54,276 nt of DNA, taken from Clostridiales bacterium. Its GTDB lineage: Bacteria > Bacillota > Clostridia > Lachnospirales > Lachnospiraceae. Location of the stretch: assembly GCA_012520655.1 (NCBI GenBank), contig JAAYNW010000015.1, positions 1-54,276 of the forward strand. The letters are read 5' to 3'. Positions 19,851-29,499 of the stretch are shown one piece after another. The notes beneath the pieces were generated by a model. The model saw only the letters and a list, made by a program, of their open reading frames with translations. It ran no database searches and was not told where the DNA came from. How positions within the stretch are numbered: the first letter of the stretch is position 1; the number at the start of each line of letters is the position of its first letter. The translations under genes were made by a program, and so were the position numbers.

Positions 19851-20816
19851 GGGACTGGATTCCTTGTCGTTACGGTATTCAAGAGGTGTTTTATTAGTAA
19901 ATTTCTTGAATAATTTAATAAAGTATCCGCTGTCATCGTAGCCTACATGTTCAGCAATGGTCCGTATGTTCCAGTCAGAATTAAGAAGCAGCTCTTTCGC
20001 ACGATCTATTCTAATGTTGTTGACATAATCGGATAGATTTCCCATATTTTCTTTTGCAAACAATTTGCTGAAATAGCTTGGAGATATATTACATAAGGCG
20101 GCCATTTTTTCAAGGGTGATTTTTTCTTGCGGATGTTTTTTTATATAAACCAGAGCGGGTTGAATCAATTGATTAGCGCCTTTTTTAGGACGTCTTTTAA
20201 TTGTATTGAGTCTTAAGCTATCCTCATCTCCGGCATCAGTGTATGTGCGGTTAAAAGCTTTCGCGGAACGTTGGGCTAGCAAAGCCTTTAATTCAGCCTC
20301 TTCAACGCAATAATTAACAATATGCAGCAGCATATTAGCCAAGGCGGTGATTTTATCAAGGGACATGACAGGTAAGGCAGCATGGGCTTCTTTCAGGTCT
20401 TCTCCTATAGATTCCCACATATTTTGAACGCCCGGTAGAATAGGCTCCGGGGTATCTTCCGTGTCTTGCGGAGACAATAATACCTGACCGGCCATAAAAG
20501 CGCCTATGTACAGATCCTTTATCATAATGGGGATAGCGAGATCGATTAATCCGAAATGGCAGACATAGATATAGGGCTTTCGAAGCCTCGCAGCTTCCAG
20601 ACCACCGTGTGAATCGCATTTTTCACAGTAGATTCCATAGCTCGAAGAACGGACCTTTTGACAGAATTCACTGCAATTACTGTGCTTTGTCAAAGGCGTT
20701 CCTTTATAGTCAACCGTAATCAACGCAAGATCCGTAGCGGTGGCTATGTCATCCTGAATTTTTTGAAACTTGATGGGGTTAACAACTTGTTCAATTTCAC
20801 TAAAATTTGGCCGCAT
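19842..20816 (-). CDS. PocR-domain AraC-type regulator of the glycerol genes
   Basis: A 324-residue regulator. Residues 1-170 form a PocR ligand-binding domain with its typical cysteine cluster (SNCSEFCQKVR, YCEKCDSHGG) and the LAIPIMIKDLYIGAFMAGQV strand pair. Residues 225-320 form an AraC double helix-turn-helix with NISPSYFSKLFAKE and VGYDDSGYFIKLFKKFTN. PocR regulates propanediol utilisation in enteric bacteria, and PocR/AraC proteins commonly control glycerol or diol genes. The start at 20816 is chosen because CGGAGGAC precedes it; the longer frame lacks a ribosome binding site. It is divergent from gldA, which strongly suggests it activates gldA-dhaK in response to glycerol or a related diol. 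The ligand is inferred. Confidence 0.9.
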   Translation of the reverse strand: MRPNFSEIEQVVNPIKFQKIQDDIATATDLALITVDYKGTPLTKHSNCSEFCQKVRSSSYGIYCEKCDSHGGLEAARLRKPYIYVCHFGLIDLAIPIMIKDLYIGAFMAGQVLLSPQDTEDTPEPILPGVQNMWESIGEDLKEAHAALPVMSLDKITALANMLLHIVNYCVEEAELKALLAQRSAKAFNRTYTDAGDEDSLRLNTIKRRPKKGANQLIQPALVYIKKHPQEKITLEKMAALCNISPSYFSKLFAKENMGNLSDYVNNIRIDRAKELLLNSDWNIRTIAEHVGYDDSGYFIKLFKKFTNKTPLEYRNDKESSPAM

Positions 20817-21138
20817 ATTAGTCCTCCGATTAGGATATTTGGTAAACGGACAGAATGGAAAAATATTGCACTTAATGCTACATAACACCATTATATATTG
20901 CCTTAAGATAACAGTCAACATAATAAAACACCTTAAAAACAGAAGTTTTTTTTAATGAAGAAAAATAGTTAAATTAATAACAGCTTTGAAAAATAATATC
21001 AAAAACCCTATATTACTATCTATTATTCTTATAGCTGTATTGCATAGTTTAATGCTATTCCGGGCGCCTCTAATTATAATAATTGATGAAAATGAAGTTA
21101 TGTACCTATCAACCGTCAATGTATGAAAGGAGTTATTT
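20817..21138. promoter_or_regulatory. Divergent control region between pocR-like gene and gldA
   Basis: This 322-bp AT-rich region has no supportable coding frame. It must hold the promoters of both divergent units. TATAAT-like boxes occur (for example around 21075-21082 on the plus strand), but I cannot assign a confident -35 partner, as expected for activator-dependent promoters. No catabolite-repression palindrome was recognised by eye. GAAAGGAG ends the region just before the gldA start. Confidence 0.4.
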
Positions 21139-22266
21139 ATGAGAAAAGCATTTATTTGCCCTTCCAAATATGTACAGGGAGAAGACGAGTTATTAAACCT
21201 TGGTTACTTTGTCAAAGAATTCGGGAAATCGGCCCTTCTGATAGCACATCCTGAGGATGTACAAAGAGTGAAGAGCAAATTGGACGCTACGGCAGAAAAA
21301 TATGGGATTGCTTTTGTGGAGAGCGGATTCTGCGGGGAATGCTCCAGAGCTGAAGCGGAGCGCCTGCAACAGCTGGCAAAAGACAATGGGTGTGCATGTA
21401 CGATTGGATTAGGGGGAGGTAAAGCCATTGATACGGCAAAATGTGTGGCCAAAGGAGATAATCTTATTATCGTCCCCACAATTGCGGCAACGGATGCACC
21501 GACCAGCCATTCTGCGGTACTCTACACCCCGGACGGTTCCTTTGATGACTATGCGTATTTTAAACAGAATCCCAATGTAGTGCTTGTTGATACCGCGGTA
21601 ATTGCCAAAGCGCCGGTTCGTTTTCTCGTATCCGGCATGGGAGATGCGCTTTCCACCTATTTTGAGGCAAGAGCAACAGTAACAGCTTATGCGAATGTGA
21701 ATGCCGGCTTACCCTGCGGATATCGGGAAGGGCTTTGCAAAGAAGCCAAGGGAACAAATGCTGCATTGGCTTTGGCAGGCTTATGCTATAAAAGCTTGCT
21801 GGCAGACGGCTACAAAGCGAAGATTGCCTGCGACAATAATATGGTAACGGAAGCATTAGAAAATATTATTGAAACTAATATACTTCTGTCCGGCTTGGGG
21901 TTTGAAAGCGGGGGTCTTGCTGCAGCACATGCGATTCACAATGGATTAACGATTCTGGAAGGCACCCATAAGTATTTTCATGGTGAAAAAGTTGCGTTTG
22001 GTACCATCGTACAGTTGGTTCTGGAAAATGCTCCGGAAGAAGAATTGAATGAAGTAATGGAATTTTGCGAGAAGGTAGGATTGCCGATCTGCCTGTCGGA
22101 TATCGGTGTTGATTCCATTCCCGAGGAAGAACTGCTGCTTGTGGCCCAGAAAGCCTGTGTGGAAGGGGAATCCATCCATTCCATGCCTTTTGCTGTTACG
22201 GAAGAAGCGGTAGCTGCGGCTATTATTACTGCTGATGCTTTGGGTAAGGCTTATAAAGGACGATAG
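21139..22266 (+). CDS. gldA: Glycerol dehydrogenase (NAD+-dependent)
   Basis: A 375-residue iron/zinc-type alcohol dehydrogenase that oxidises glycerol to dihydroxyacetone. The NAD-binding GGGKAIDTAK motif lies near residue 95. The metal ligands are visible: D169 in GMGDALSTYFEA, H264 in AAAHAIHNG and H281 in KYFHGEKVAFG. FESGGLAAAHAIHNGLT is close to invariant in GldA. The start at 21139 has GAAAGGAG upstream. Its stop lies 10 bp before the dihydroxyacetone kinase start, so the two form an operon covering the oxidative glycerol branch. A divergent PocR-type regulator probably controls both. A short insert (about residues 190-205, CGYREGLCKE) is present compared with shorter homologues. Confidence 0.95.
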   Translation: MRKAFICPSKYVQGEDELLNLGYFVKEFGKSALLIAHPEDVQRVKSKLDATAEKYGIAFVESGFCGECSRAEAERLQQLAKDNGCACTIGLGGGKAIDTAKCVAKGDNLIIVPTIAATDAPTSHSAVLYTPDGSFDDYAYFKQNPNVVLVDTAVIAKAPVRFLVSGMGDALSTYFEARATVTAYANVNAGLPCGYREGLCKEAKGTNAALALAGLCYKSLLADGYKAKIACDNNMVTEALENIIETNILLSGLGFESGGLAAAHAIHNGLTILEGTHKYFHGEKVAFGTIVQLVLENAPEEELNEVMEFCEKVGLPICLSDIGVDSIPEEELLLVAQKACVEGESIHSMPFAVTEEAVAAAIITADALGKAYKGR

Positions 22267-22276
22267 GGGTGATTCT

Positions 22277-24043
22277 ATGAAGAAGATTATCAACAGACCT
22301 GAAACCTTTGTGAAGGAAATGTGCAATGGCATTGTGGCGGCACATCCGGAATTCGAATTTATTGAGAAATACAAAATTATCAAAAAGAAAAAAATAAATA
22401 AAAATAAAGTTACTCTCATCAGCGGCGGTGGTAGCGGACACGAGCCCGCCCATGCAGGTTTTGTAGGTACAGGTATGCTGGATGCCGCCGTATGCGGAGA
22501 CGTATTTGCTTCGCCTTCTCAGATTCAGGTATATCAGGCTATAAGGGAGACTGCAAGTGATAAGGGAACCTTACTGATAATTAAGAATTACAGCGGTGAT
22601 ATGATGAACTTTAAAAATGCAGCATATCTGGCCGACGAAGACGGTATTTTGGTAGATTATATCAAGGTTGATGACGATATTGCCGTTCAGGACAGCTTGT
22701 ATACGGTAGGGCGCCGGGGCGTTGCAGGTACGGTACTGGTGCATAAGATAGCGGGTGCCTGCGCGGAGCAGGGGAAGAGCCTCGATGAAGTAAAAAGGAT
22801 TGCTTCAAAAGCAGCACAGAATGTGAGGAGTATTGGTTTTGCCTTTAGTTCCTGTACGGTTCCGGCAAAAGGAACCCCAACCTTTGATATAGGCGAAACG
22901 GAGATGGAATACGGAGTAGGGATCCACGGAGAACCCGGAATTAAACGGGAACGGATTGTAACTGCTGATGAGCTGGCTTCACGTATGGTTTCTGATTTAG
23001 CAGAGGATTTGAAAATAGACGGTTCCTCCGAGGAAGAGGTCGCCTTATTGGTGAACGGTTTCGGAAGTACTCCGCTGCAGGAATTATATTTACTTAACAA
23101 TGCGGTAACTAAGGAACTAGCAAGAAAAAAAATAAATATTAATAGGACTTTCGTAGGAAATTATATGACCAGCATAGATATGCTGGGAGCTTCGGTTTCT
23201 ATTATGAGGCTGGATGAGGAGCTTGCGGATCTGCTTTCGCAGAAATGTGATGCTCCCGGTTTTAAAGTAGATGGTCCGGTCGAAAAATCAGTATATTCCG
23301 ACCGGGTTGCGGACAGCGATGAGTCAAAGGATGTTTCCTATGAATGTAAAACGGACAATTCTTATTCCGTTATACGGGATAGCAGATTATCCGTACAAAA
23401 TCTATTATATATTCTCGATAAAATGAGTGAATGCATTATAAAAAATGAAGTAAATTTTTGTGAACTGGATTCTCATGCCGGAGACGGCGATTTTGGAATG
23501 AGTGTAGCAAAGGGCTTCAAGCAGTTAAAAAAGGAATGGAAGGAAATTCTTCATACAAAGACTGATACCATCGGAAGCTTCTTAGATGCATGCTCTATGG
23601 TTATTATGGAACATTGCGGCGGTGCTTCGGGACCGATTTGGGGTTCGGCTTTCCGAGCGGCCGGCAAAAATGCCGGAGAGAAGACAGCTCTGTCAGTTGC
23701 CGATTTTTCCGAAATGATGCAGGCGGCAGTGAAGGGGATTCAAAGTACGGGAGAGCGTTCTTTTGGAAGAGGTGCCGTTGTCGGTGACAAAACATTGATT
23801 GATGCGCTTGTTCCCTGTGCCGATTCTTGGATGGAAAGTGCCATGCGAAATCTTGATTTCAAAGCGGCCTTCGAAAGGTCAGCCAAGGCAGCCGTAGCAG
23901 GTGCAAAGGCAACAAAGAATATAGTGGCGAGAATGGGACGCGCGGGAACTGTCGGAGAAAGAAGCCTGGGGCACCCTGATGCCGGCGCTTATGCTCTTGG
24001 CGTAATATTTACGGAAATAGCGGAAAATGTAAGTATAGTATAA
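22277..24043 (+). CDS. dhaK: Dihydroxyacetone kinase, fused DhaK-DhaL (ATP-dependent)
   Basis: A 588-residue fused kinase that phosphorylates dihydroxyacetone to dihydroxyacetone phosphate. Residues 1-330 are the DhaK substrate domain: SGGGSGHEPAHAGFVG near the N-terminus, the NYSGDMMNF motif, and H217 in GVGIHGEPG, the histidine expected to bind the substrate covalently. Residues 375-588 are the DhaL ATP-binding domain with HAGDGDFGMSVAKG (magnesium-binding aspartates), GGASGPIWGSAF and the GDKTLIDALVP stretch. The fusion indicates use of ATP rather than the phosphotransferase system, as in the Citrobacter enzyme. DGDFG replaces the more common DGDHG. The start is ATG 22277 behind ATAGGGGTG. 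It is translationally close to gldA. Confidence 0.94.
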   Translation: MKKIINRPETFVKEMCNGIVAAHPEFEFIEKYKIIKKKKINKNKVTLISGGGSGHEPAHAGFVGTGMLDAAVCGDVFASPSQIQVYQAIRETASDKGTLLIIKNYSGDMMNFKNAAYLADEDGILVDYIKVDDDIAVQDSLYTVGRRGVAGTVLVHKIAGACAEQGKSLDEVKRIASKAAQNVRSIGFAFSSCTVPAKGTPTFDIGETEMEYGVGIHGEPGIKRERIVTADELASRMVSDLAEDLKIDGSSEEEVALLVNGFGSTPLQELYLLNNAVTKELARKKININRTFVGNYMTSIDMLGASVSIMRLDEELADLLSQKCDAPGFKVDGPVEKSVYSDRVADSDESKDVSYECKTDNSYSVIRDSRLSVQNLLYILDKMSECIIKNEVNFCELDSHAGDGDFGMSVAKGFKQLKKEWKEILHTKTDTIGSFLDACSMVIMEHCGGASGPIWGSAFRAAGKNAGEKTALSVADFSEMMQAAVKGIQSTGERSFGRGAVVGDKTLIDALVPCADSWMESAMRNLDFKAAFERSAKAAVAGAKATKNIVARMGRAGTVGERSLGHPDAGAYALGVIFTEIAENVSIV

Positions 24044-24153
24044 TAGTTTTAACCATATAAGTATGATATAATGTCACATATATTATATAGCCGGCACAAT
24101 AGTTTGTCCTGCTTTTATGGCTTGTCACAGTAAATACAAGGAGAGGGTATCAT

Positions 24154-25080
24154 ATGGTATCAGAAAATTTTAGCTTTCGGTCAGGTGACGGAGTAAATGT
24201 TTTTGTCTATAAGTGGAGCCCTGATTCCGGCATAGAAGCCAAGGGTGTTGTTCAAATTGCCCACGGAATGGCTGAGACTGCATATAGATACGAGCGGTTC
24301 GCTGATCTGCTGACGCAGAATGGGTATACTGTCTACGCCAATGATCACCGGGGACACGGCAAAACGGCAGGAAGTCTTGAGAACGTTGGATATTTGGCTG
24401 AAGCAGATGGCTTTGACTGGTTAGTAAAAGATATGCACCGGTTAACAACCATCATAAAAAATGAGCATTCTGACTTACCTGTATTTTTATTTGGTCACAG
24501 TATGGGCTCCTTTGCCGCTCAGAGATATATTATGCTATTTGGCGGGGGATTAAAGGGAGTAATTCTGTCCGGCTCCAGTGGAAGGGCTGCACTTCTGCAT
24601 AACTTTGGATTCCTCGCCGCCGGCATAGAAGTGAAAAAGAATGGAAGAAAGGCAAAAAGCGAGAAGATGAATAAGCTCTCCTTCGGAAGCTTTAATAATG
24701 CCTTTAAACCGAACCGTACTGAATTCGACTGGTTAAGCAGAGATAAGGACGAAGTTGATAAATATGTAAAGGATGCATACTGCGGAGGAATCTTCTCAGC
24801 CGGATTTTTCTATGATTTTATGAAAGGCCTGAAAGAAATCGATAAGACAAAAAATATTGTCTCAATACCTAAAAGGCTGCCGATTTACATTTTTTCCGGA
24901 GATAAAGATCCTGTCGGCGGTGCCGGAAAAGGTGTCAGGAGGCTATATAATACCTACAAGAAAGCAGGTATACAGGACGTTACTTTGAAGCTATATCCTA
25001 ACGGAAGACATGAGATGTTGAATGAAGTCAATAAGGATGAAGTTATGAAGGATGTAATAGAATGGCTTAATTCCATATAA
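24154..25080 (+). CDS. Alpha/beta hydrolase, monoacylglycerol lipase/lysophospholipase-like
   Basis: A 308-residue serine hydrolase of the Hydrolase_4 (S33) group, related to monoacylglycerol lipases and lysophospholipases. The nucleophile elbow is GHSMGS with S116; the acid is probably the aspartate of SGDKDPVGG and the base the histidine of NGRHEML. The oxyanion region reads AHGMAETAYRYERFA, and NDHRGHGKT is another family hallmark. No signal peptide is present, so it is cytoplasmic. It lies 110 bp behind dhaK with its own AAGGAGAGGG site; a lipase releasing glycerol beside a glycerol operon is suggestive, but cotranscription is uncertain. Exact substrate unknown. Confidence 0.87.
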   Translation: MVSENFSFRSGDGVNVFVYKWSPDSGIEAKGVVQIAHGMAETAYRYERFADLLTQNGYTVYANDHRGHGKTAGSLENVGYLAEADGFDWLVKDMHRLTTIIKNEHSDLPVFLFGHSMGSFAAQRYIMLFGGGLKGVILSGSSGRAALLHNFGFLAAGIEVKKNGRKAKSEKMNKLSFGSFNNAFKPNRTEFDWLSRDKDEVDKYVKDAYCGGIFSAGFFYDFMKGLKEIDKTKNIVSIPKRLPIYIFSGDKDPVGGAGKGVRRLYNTYKKAGIQDVTLKLYPNGRHEMLNEVNKDEVMKDVIEWLNSI

Positions 25081-25138
25081 AGGTGGTACCGGTATACTTT
25101 TGGCCGGATATACGGACATTGGGAAGGAGAATTGGCTT

Positions 25139-26197
25139 ATGAAAAGAATCAAACAAATTGCAAAATGCTGTGCCATAATCATAATCATACTTGCAGTACT
25201 ATCTGCAGGCGGCATTGCATTTCTTACTATACGTGAATACCGTCCTTTGGCCGTAGAGAAGCTTTCTGCATCGAGGGAAGGTAAAAAAGTAGCTCAAGAT
25301 GAGGAATTAACGGTTATTACATACAATATAGGTTACTCTGCCTTGGGAAACACAGAGGACTTTTTTATGGATGGAGGAACAAAGGTAAGGCCGGACAACA
25401 AGTCAGTTGTAGAAGAGAATCTATTAGGAAATGCGAATATCATGAAGAGCAATCCTGCGGATATTTATTTTCTTCAAGAAGTTGATATTGATTCCAAACG
25501 TTCTTATTATATAAATGAGATGAAGTATTTGGAAGAAGCCTTACAAATGCCGGCCCTGTTTTGTTATAACTTTAAGTGTGACTATGTCCCGTATCCCATT
25601 CCGACAATCGGACATGTAGAAGCCGGATTAGTTACTCTAACAGATTTAGAAGTGAATACGGCTTCACGAATTGCACTTCCTGAATCTTTCAGCTGGCCGC
25701 TTAAAGTTTGTAATCTGAAACGAGCTCTTCTTGAAACAAGGATTCCGATAGAGAACACCAATAAAGAACTTGTATTATTCAACTTACATCTGGAAGCTTA
25801 TGATAGTGGAGAGGGAAAGATAGCGCAAAGTAAAATGCTGGCTGATATTCTTGAAAAAGAGTATGAAAAAGGCAATTATGTTATTGCGGGCGGGGATTTC
25901 AACCAAATGTTTGAAGGATATAAGCAATATCCGTTATTGGAACAGGGAAACTGGATGCCCGGAATTATCAGAAAGCAGGATACACCCGATACATTTTCAA
26001 TTGTAACGGATGACAGTATTCCTACATGCCGTTTGTTAAATGAGCCATATACGGGCACCGATAAAGATACGCAAGTATATATCATTGACGGATTTATTGT
26101 ATCCAATAATATTCAAGTACAAAATGTAAATGTTATCCCTACGGAATTTCAATATTCGGATCATCAACCGGTAAAGTTAACCTTTACATTTAAATAG
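25139..26197 (+). CDS. Membrane-anchored endonuclease/exonuclease/phosphatase family protein
   Basis: A 352-residue protein with one N-terminal transmembrane segment (about residues 9-30, IIIIILAVLSAGGIAFL) and an extracytoplasmic EEP domain. The metal-dependent phosphoesterase motifs occur in order: VITYNIG, DIYFLQEVD with the metal-binding glutamate, LFNLHLEAY, AGGDFNQMF and YSDHQPV with the catalytic DH pair. Possible substrates are nucleic acids, phospholipids or inositol phosphates; sphingomyelinase-like relatives have this architecture. The start at 25139 is chosen because AAGGAGA precedes it, and the open frame upstream lacks a site. The gene follows the hydrolase gene by 58 bp and ends at a clear terminator, so the two probably share a transcript. 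Confidence 0.85.
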   Translation: MKRIKQIAKCCAIIIIILAVLSAGGIAFLTIREYRPLAVEKLSASREGKKVAQDEELTVITYNIGYSALGNTEDFFMDGGTKVRPDNKSVVEENLLGNANIMKSNPADIYFLQEVDIDSKRSYYINEMKYLEEALQMPALFCYNFKCDYVPYPIPTIGHVEAGLVTLTDLEVNTASRIALPESFSWPLKVCNLKRALLETRIPIENTNKELVLFNLHLEAYDSGEGKIAQSKMLADILEKEYEKGNYVIAGGDFNQMFEGYKQYPLLEQGNWMPGIIRKQDTPDTFSIVTDDSIPTCRLLNEPYTGTDKDTQVYIIDGFIVSNNIQVQNVNVIPTEFQYSDHQPVKLTFTFK

Positions 26198-26205
26198 TTT
26201 ACTAA

Positions 26206-26240
26206 AAATGTGCCTTGACATTCGTCAAGGCACATTTCAT
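26206..26240 (+). terminator. Intrinsic terminator after the EEP gene
   Basis: A perfect 14-bp stem (26206-26219 with 26224-26237) with the tetraloop ATTC, followed by CATTTTCC. The A-run on the 5' side makes it potentially bidirectional. It separates the hydrolase/EEP unit from helD. Confidence 0.88.
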
Positions 26241-26340
26241 TTTCCATTATACAATTTTTTTAATTGCAAGTCTACAATTTTTTTTCTTTTTTGATAAGAT
26301 TGTAAACATAAAAGAAATAGGAAAAGAATGGAGGACGAGA

Positions 26341-29300
26341 ATGAGTCATAAACGTCGGACAAATGGATTGCCGGGAATTACTCTGGAAGAAGAAACAAAA
26401 ATGCTTTCGGATGTCATTGCTATTGCAGACGAGAATTTGGAACGAACAAAGACATCCGTTCAGAACTTGGCAGATGAGCTGCATGAATTGAAAGAAATAT
26501 ACGATGTGGAAGATAAAGAGGGCTTGGCCCTGTGGTTTAATGCTGATGCCAGATTTCAGCAAGTCCGGCAGGAATTACTGCGCATGGAACGTAGCAGAAA
26601 AAAACCGTATTTTGGAAGAATTGATTTTACCGATACAAACCTGTTAAAGCAGGAGTGCTATTACATTGGAAAGTCAGCGATTAGCAAAGAAGGATCAGAA
26701 CTGATTGTCATTGACTGGAGAGCGCCGATTGCATCGGTTTATTATGAAAAATCTCTTGGAGCATGCACTTATTCTGTAAAAGGAGAAGGAGCATTCGAGA
26801 TAGATCTTTCCAGAAAACGTACCTACGAAATAGAAAACGACAGACTGAAAGACTTTTTCGATTCCGATGTAGTGGCCAATGACGAGCTGCTGACGAAATA
26901 TCTTGCCAGGAACAAGCGGGCTGTTTTAAGCGAGATAATCGCCACGATTCAGCAGGAACAGAACGAGATTATCCGTAAGAAACCACAGCATAACGTTATT
27001 GTACAGGGAGGAGCCGGTTCCGGTAAAACAACTGTGGCAATGCATCGTATTTCCTATATTCTGTACAACTACGACTTGGAATTCAAACCAAAGGACTTCT
27101 ACATTATTGGAAGCAATCGCATCCTCCTGAACTATATTACCGGTATTTTGCCGGATCTGGATGTATACGGTGTTTCACAGATGACAATGGAACAGCTTTT
27201 TATTCGACTTTTGTATGAGGACTGGGACAAACAGAAGCTTACCGTTAAGAGCCTGAACAAGGGAGACAAAACGGCTTGTGTAAAAGGTAGCTATTCCTGG
27301 TTTCATGATTTGGAAGACTTTTGCGAGCGATATGAATGGAATTATATTCCCCGGGAGGATATTTTCGCGGAGAAAACCCATAACCTGTTAATGAGTCAGG
27401 GTACGATTGAGAAGCTGCTTAAGAAGTTTCATTTCTTATCGCTTCCGGATAAATTGGATAAACTGACAGAGCACCTGATGGCAAAGGTTGAGAATGAAAT
27501 ATATGGAAAATATTATACCTATCCTCCGGAAGAGCAGAAGGCACTTCTTCGTTATTATCAGACATATTTCGGAAAAAGGGAGTGGAAGGGTTCCATTTTT
27601 GAATTATATGACATTTTTCTGAGCGAACAAAATGCAAAGAGAAGCTTGTGCTTATCAGCCGGAACGGAATTCGATCTTTATGATCTGGCAGCACTTGCTT
27701 ATTTGTACAAACGAATCAAGGAAACGGAGGTAATTCAGGAAGCAAGTCACGTTGTGATAGATGAGGCGCAGGACTTCGGCATGATGGTCTATGGTTCGTT
27801 AAAATATTGCCTTAGTAAATGTACATATACCATTATGGGTGACGTATCTCAGAACATCTACTTTGATTATGGATTGCAGGACTGGGAAGAGCTGAGGAGT
27901 CTTATGCTTCCCGGAAAGTTTGATTATTTCGGAATTCTAAAGAAAAGCTACCGCAATACGGTGGAAATATCAAACTTTGCAACCAATATCCTGCAGCATG
28001 GTAACTTCCCGATATATCCGATTGAGCCTATTATCCGCCATGGAAATGAAGTAAGAATAACTAGGTGCGATGGTGAACATGGGCTGGTTTTGGAGGCTTG
28101 CGACACGATTTTGCAATGGCAGAAAGAGGGATATGAGACTATTGCGGTTATCTGCAGGGATGATGAGGAAGCGGCCAAAGTATCGGAACAAATGAAGAAG
28201 AAATTGGATATTCGTGACTGCAGTTCCCAAACGGAGGAGTTTGCGGGCGGAGTGATGATTCTTCCGATAGAGTATGCCAAGGGACTGGAATTTGATGCTG
28301 TCCTCCTTTTTAATGCTGACGATAAGAACTACCCGACTGAGGATGGATTTGTGAAGCTTCTGTATGTTGCGGTCACCAGAGCACTTCACGAAATGGTAGT
28401 GCTTTATTCGGGAAGGTTAACGGATTTGATTGCGGCTCCGGTATCGGAAGGGAAGAAGCTTAAATATCTCGTGGAACAGCCGAAGCCAATTGCCCGGATC
28501 ATGCCTGAGGAGCAGCCTAAGACTAAGAAGGAGCTGGAAATGGAATTGGCACTTGATGGGCAACGCGAGATGGAACTGCGTAACCGGATAGGACCGAGGA
28601 GAATTGTAGTCCAGAATTCGGGGACCGGGAAAATAGCGGAGAAAACAAAGGGGAAGGTTGAGATTAAGAAGCCTATCAGAAGAGCAGCCGCAAGCCAGGG
28701 CACGAAAAGAGGAGAAAAGAGCTCTGAATTCGGCGGGATGCCGAATGCTACCAGTCTAAGGCCATTAGGACATTCCAATTTTAACTTATCCGTTCGATGG
28801 GTAACAGGCAATAAAAGCTATCTTGAACTGACCAATGCCTATGGAATACTTCGAATTACACCGATTTCTGAAGATACGGTTCGAGTCAGCTTTTCAAGGG
28901 AGCCATTTGATAATCTTGCGGATATTCCGGCGGAGATTGCGGCGACCTCAAGACCCGGCTGGAGATTCAGGGAAGCTAAGGATAAAGTAGAAATGACGGC
29001 AGGGAAGCTGGTTCTACGAATTGACAAGAATAAAGGTGCGATCTCTTTCTATACGTCAAAAGGCAAACTTCTTGTATCCGAAAACACGCAGTTTCCGAGA
29101 CAGATTGAGAAATTGCCCCAAATTCAAACATGGACCTATTTTAATTGGGGTTCAAAAGAAATATTGAAGGCAAGGGGAGGGGACGATAACGAATGGATTG
29201 ACCTCAAGGCTTCGGCAAGATATATTTCCTTCGGCCCAAACTCCGGAAGACCTGCCTGCATTATGTCGAACAACGGATATCAACTATTGATTACGGGAGG

Positions 29301-29397
29301 CAGACGGGCAATGTGCTGTACGATACCTGTGTATGGCTCTTATTTATACACGGAGGGCACAAAACAGATAGATTATTTTATCAGGTCTGCATTATAA
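26341..29397 (+). CDS. helD: HelD-type helicase fused to a GH31-like N-terminal domain
   Basis: A 1018-residue protein. Residues 1-760 are a HelD/UvrD-like SF1 protein that in Firmicutes binds RNA polymerase and recycles stalled complexes with ATP. An N-terminal coiled coil (about 10-80) is followed by IDWRAPIASVYYE, Walker A GGAGSGKTT (K229), VVIDEAQDF (Walker B), KKSYRNTVEIS and YAKGLEFDAV. After a charged linker (about 730-800) come about 200 residues resembling the N-terminal beta-sandwich of GH31 alpha-glucosidases: NAYGILRITPISEDTVRVSF, KLVLRIDKNKGAISFYTSKG. No GH31 catalytic barrel follows. The start at 26341 has GGAGGA upstream. The fusion is seen directly; whether it is functional or a deletion scar is open. 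Confidence 0.88.
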   Translation: MSHKRRTNGLPGITLEEETKMLSDVIAIADENLERTKTSVQNLADELHELKEIYDVEDKEGLALWFNADARFQQVRQELLRMERSRKKPYFGRIDFTDTNLLKQECYYIGKSAISKEGSELIVIDWRAPIASVYYEKSLGACTYSVKGEGAFEIDLSRKRTYEIENDRLKDFFDSDVVANDELLTKYLARNKRAVLSEIIATIQQEQNEIIRKKPQHNVIVQGGAGSGKTTVAMHRISYILYNYDLEFKPKDFYIIGSNRILLNYITGILPDLDVYGVSQMTMEQLFIRLLYEDWDKQKLTVKSLNKGDKTACVKGSYSWFHDLEDFCERYEWNYIPREDIFAEKTHNLLMSQGTIEKLLKKFHFLSLPDKLDKLTEHLMAKVENEIYGKYYTYPPEEQKALLRYYQTYFGKREWKGSIFELYDIFLSEQNAKRSLCLSAGTEFDLYDLAALAYLYKRIKETEVIQEASHVVIDEAQDFGMMVYGSLKYCLSKCTYTIMGDVSQNIYFDYGLQDWEELRSLMLPGKFDYFGILKKSYRNTVEISNFATNILQHGNFPIYPIEPIIRHGNEVRITRCDGEHGLVLEACDTILQWQKEGYETIAVICRDDEEAAKVSEQMKKKLDIRDCSSQTEEFAGGVMILPIEYAKGLEFDAVLLFNADDKNYPTEDGFVKLLYVAVTRALHEMVVLYSGRLTDLIAAPVSEGKKLKYLVEQPKPIARIMPEEQPKTKKELEMELALDGQREMELRNRIGPRRIVVQNSGTGKIAEKTKGKVEIKKPIRRAAASQGTKRGEKSSEFGGMPNATSLRPLGHSNFNLSVRWVTGNKSYLELTNAYGILRITPISEDTVRVSFSREPFDNLADIPAEIAATSRPGWRFREAKDKVEMTAGKLVLRIDKNKGAISFYTSKGKLLVSENTQFPRQIEKLPQIQTWTYFNWGSKEILKARGGDDNEWIDLKASARYISFGPNSGRPACIMSNNGYQLLITGGRRAMCCTIPVYGSYLYTEGTKQIDYFIRSAL

Positions 29398-29435
29398 GTA
29401 TGCCGGATTCAACAGACCGATAGAAAAGTGAACGG

Positions 29436-29463
29436 ATTCATGTTAGAATATTCATGTTAGAAT
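29436..29463 (+). repeat. Perfect 14-bp tandem direct repeat upstream of a two-component operon
   Basis: ATTCATGTTAGAAT occurs twice head-to-tail (29436-29449 and 29450-29463), between helD and the response-regulator gene. It could be an operator for the regulator or a chance slippage duplication; no promoter spacing is obvious. Confidence 0.6.
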
Positions 29464-29499
29464 AGGAGAAATAGGTACGGAACTGTGAGGAGGCATTTA

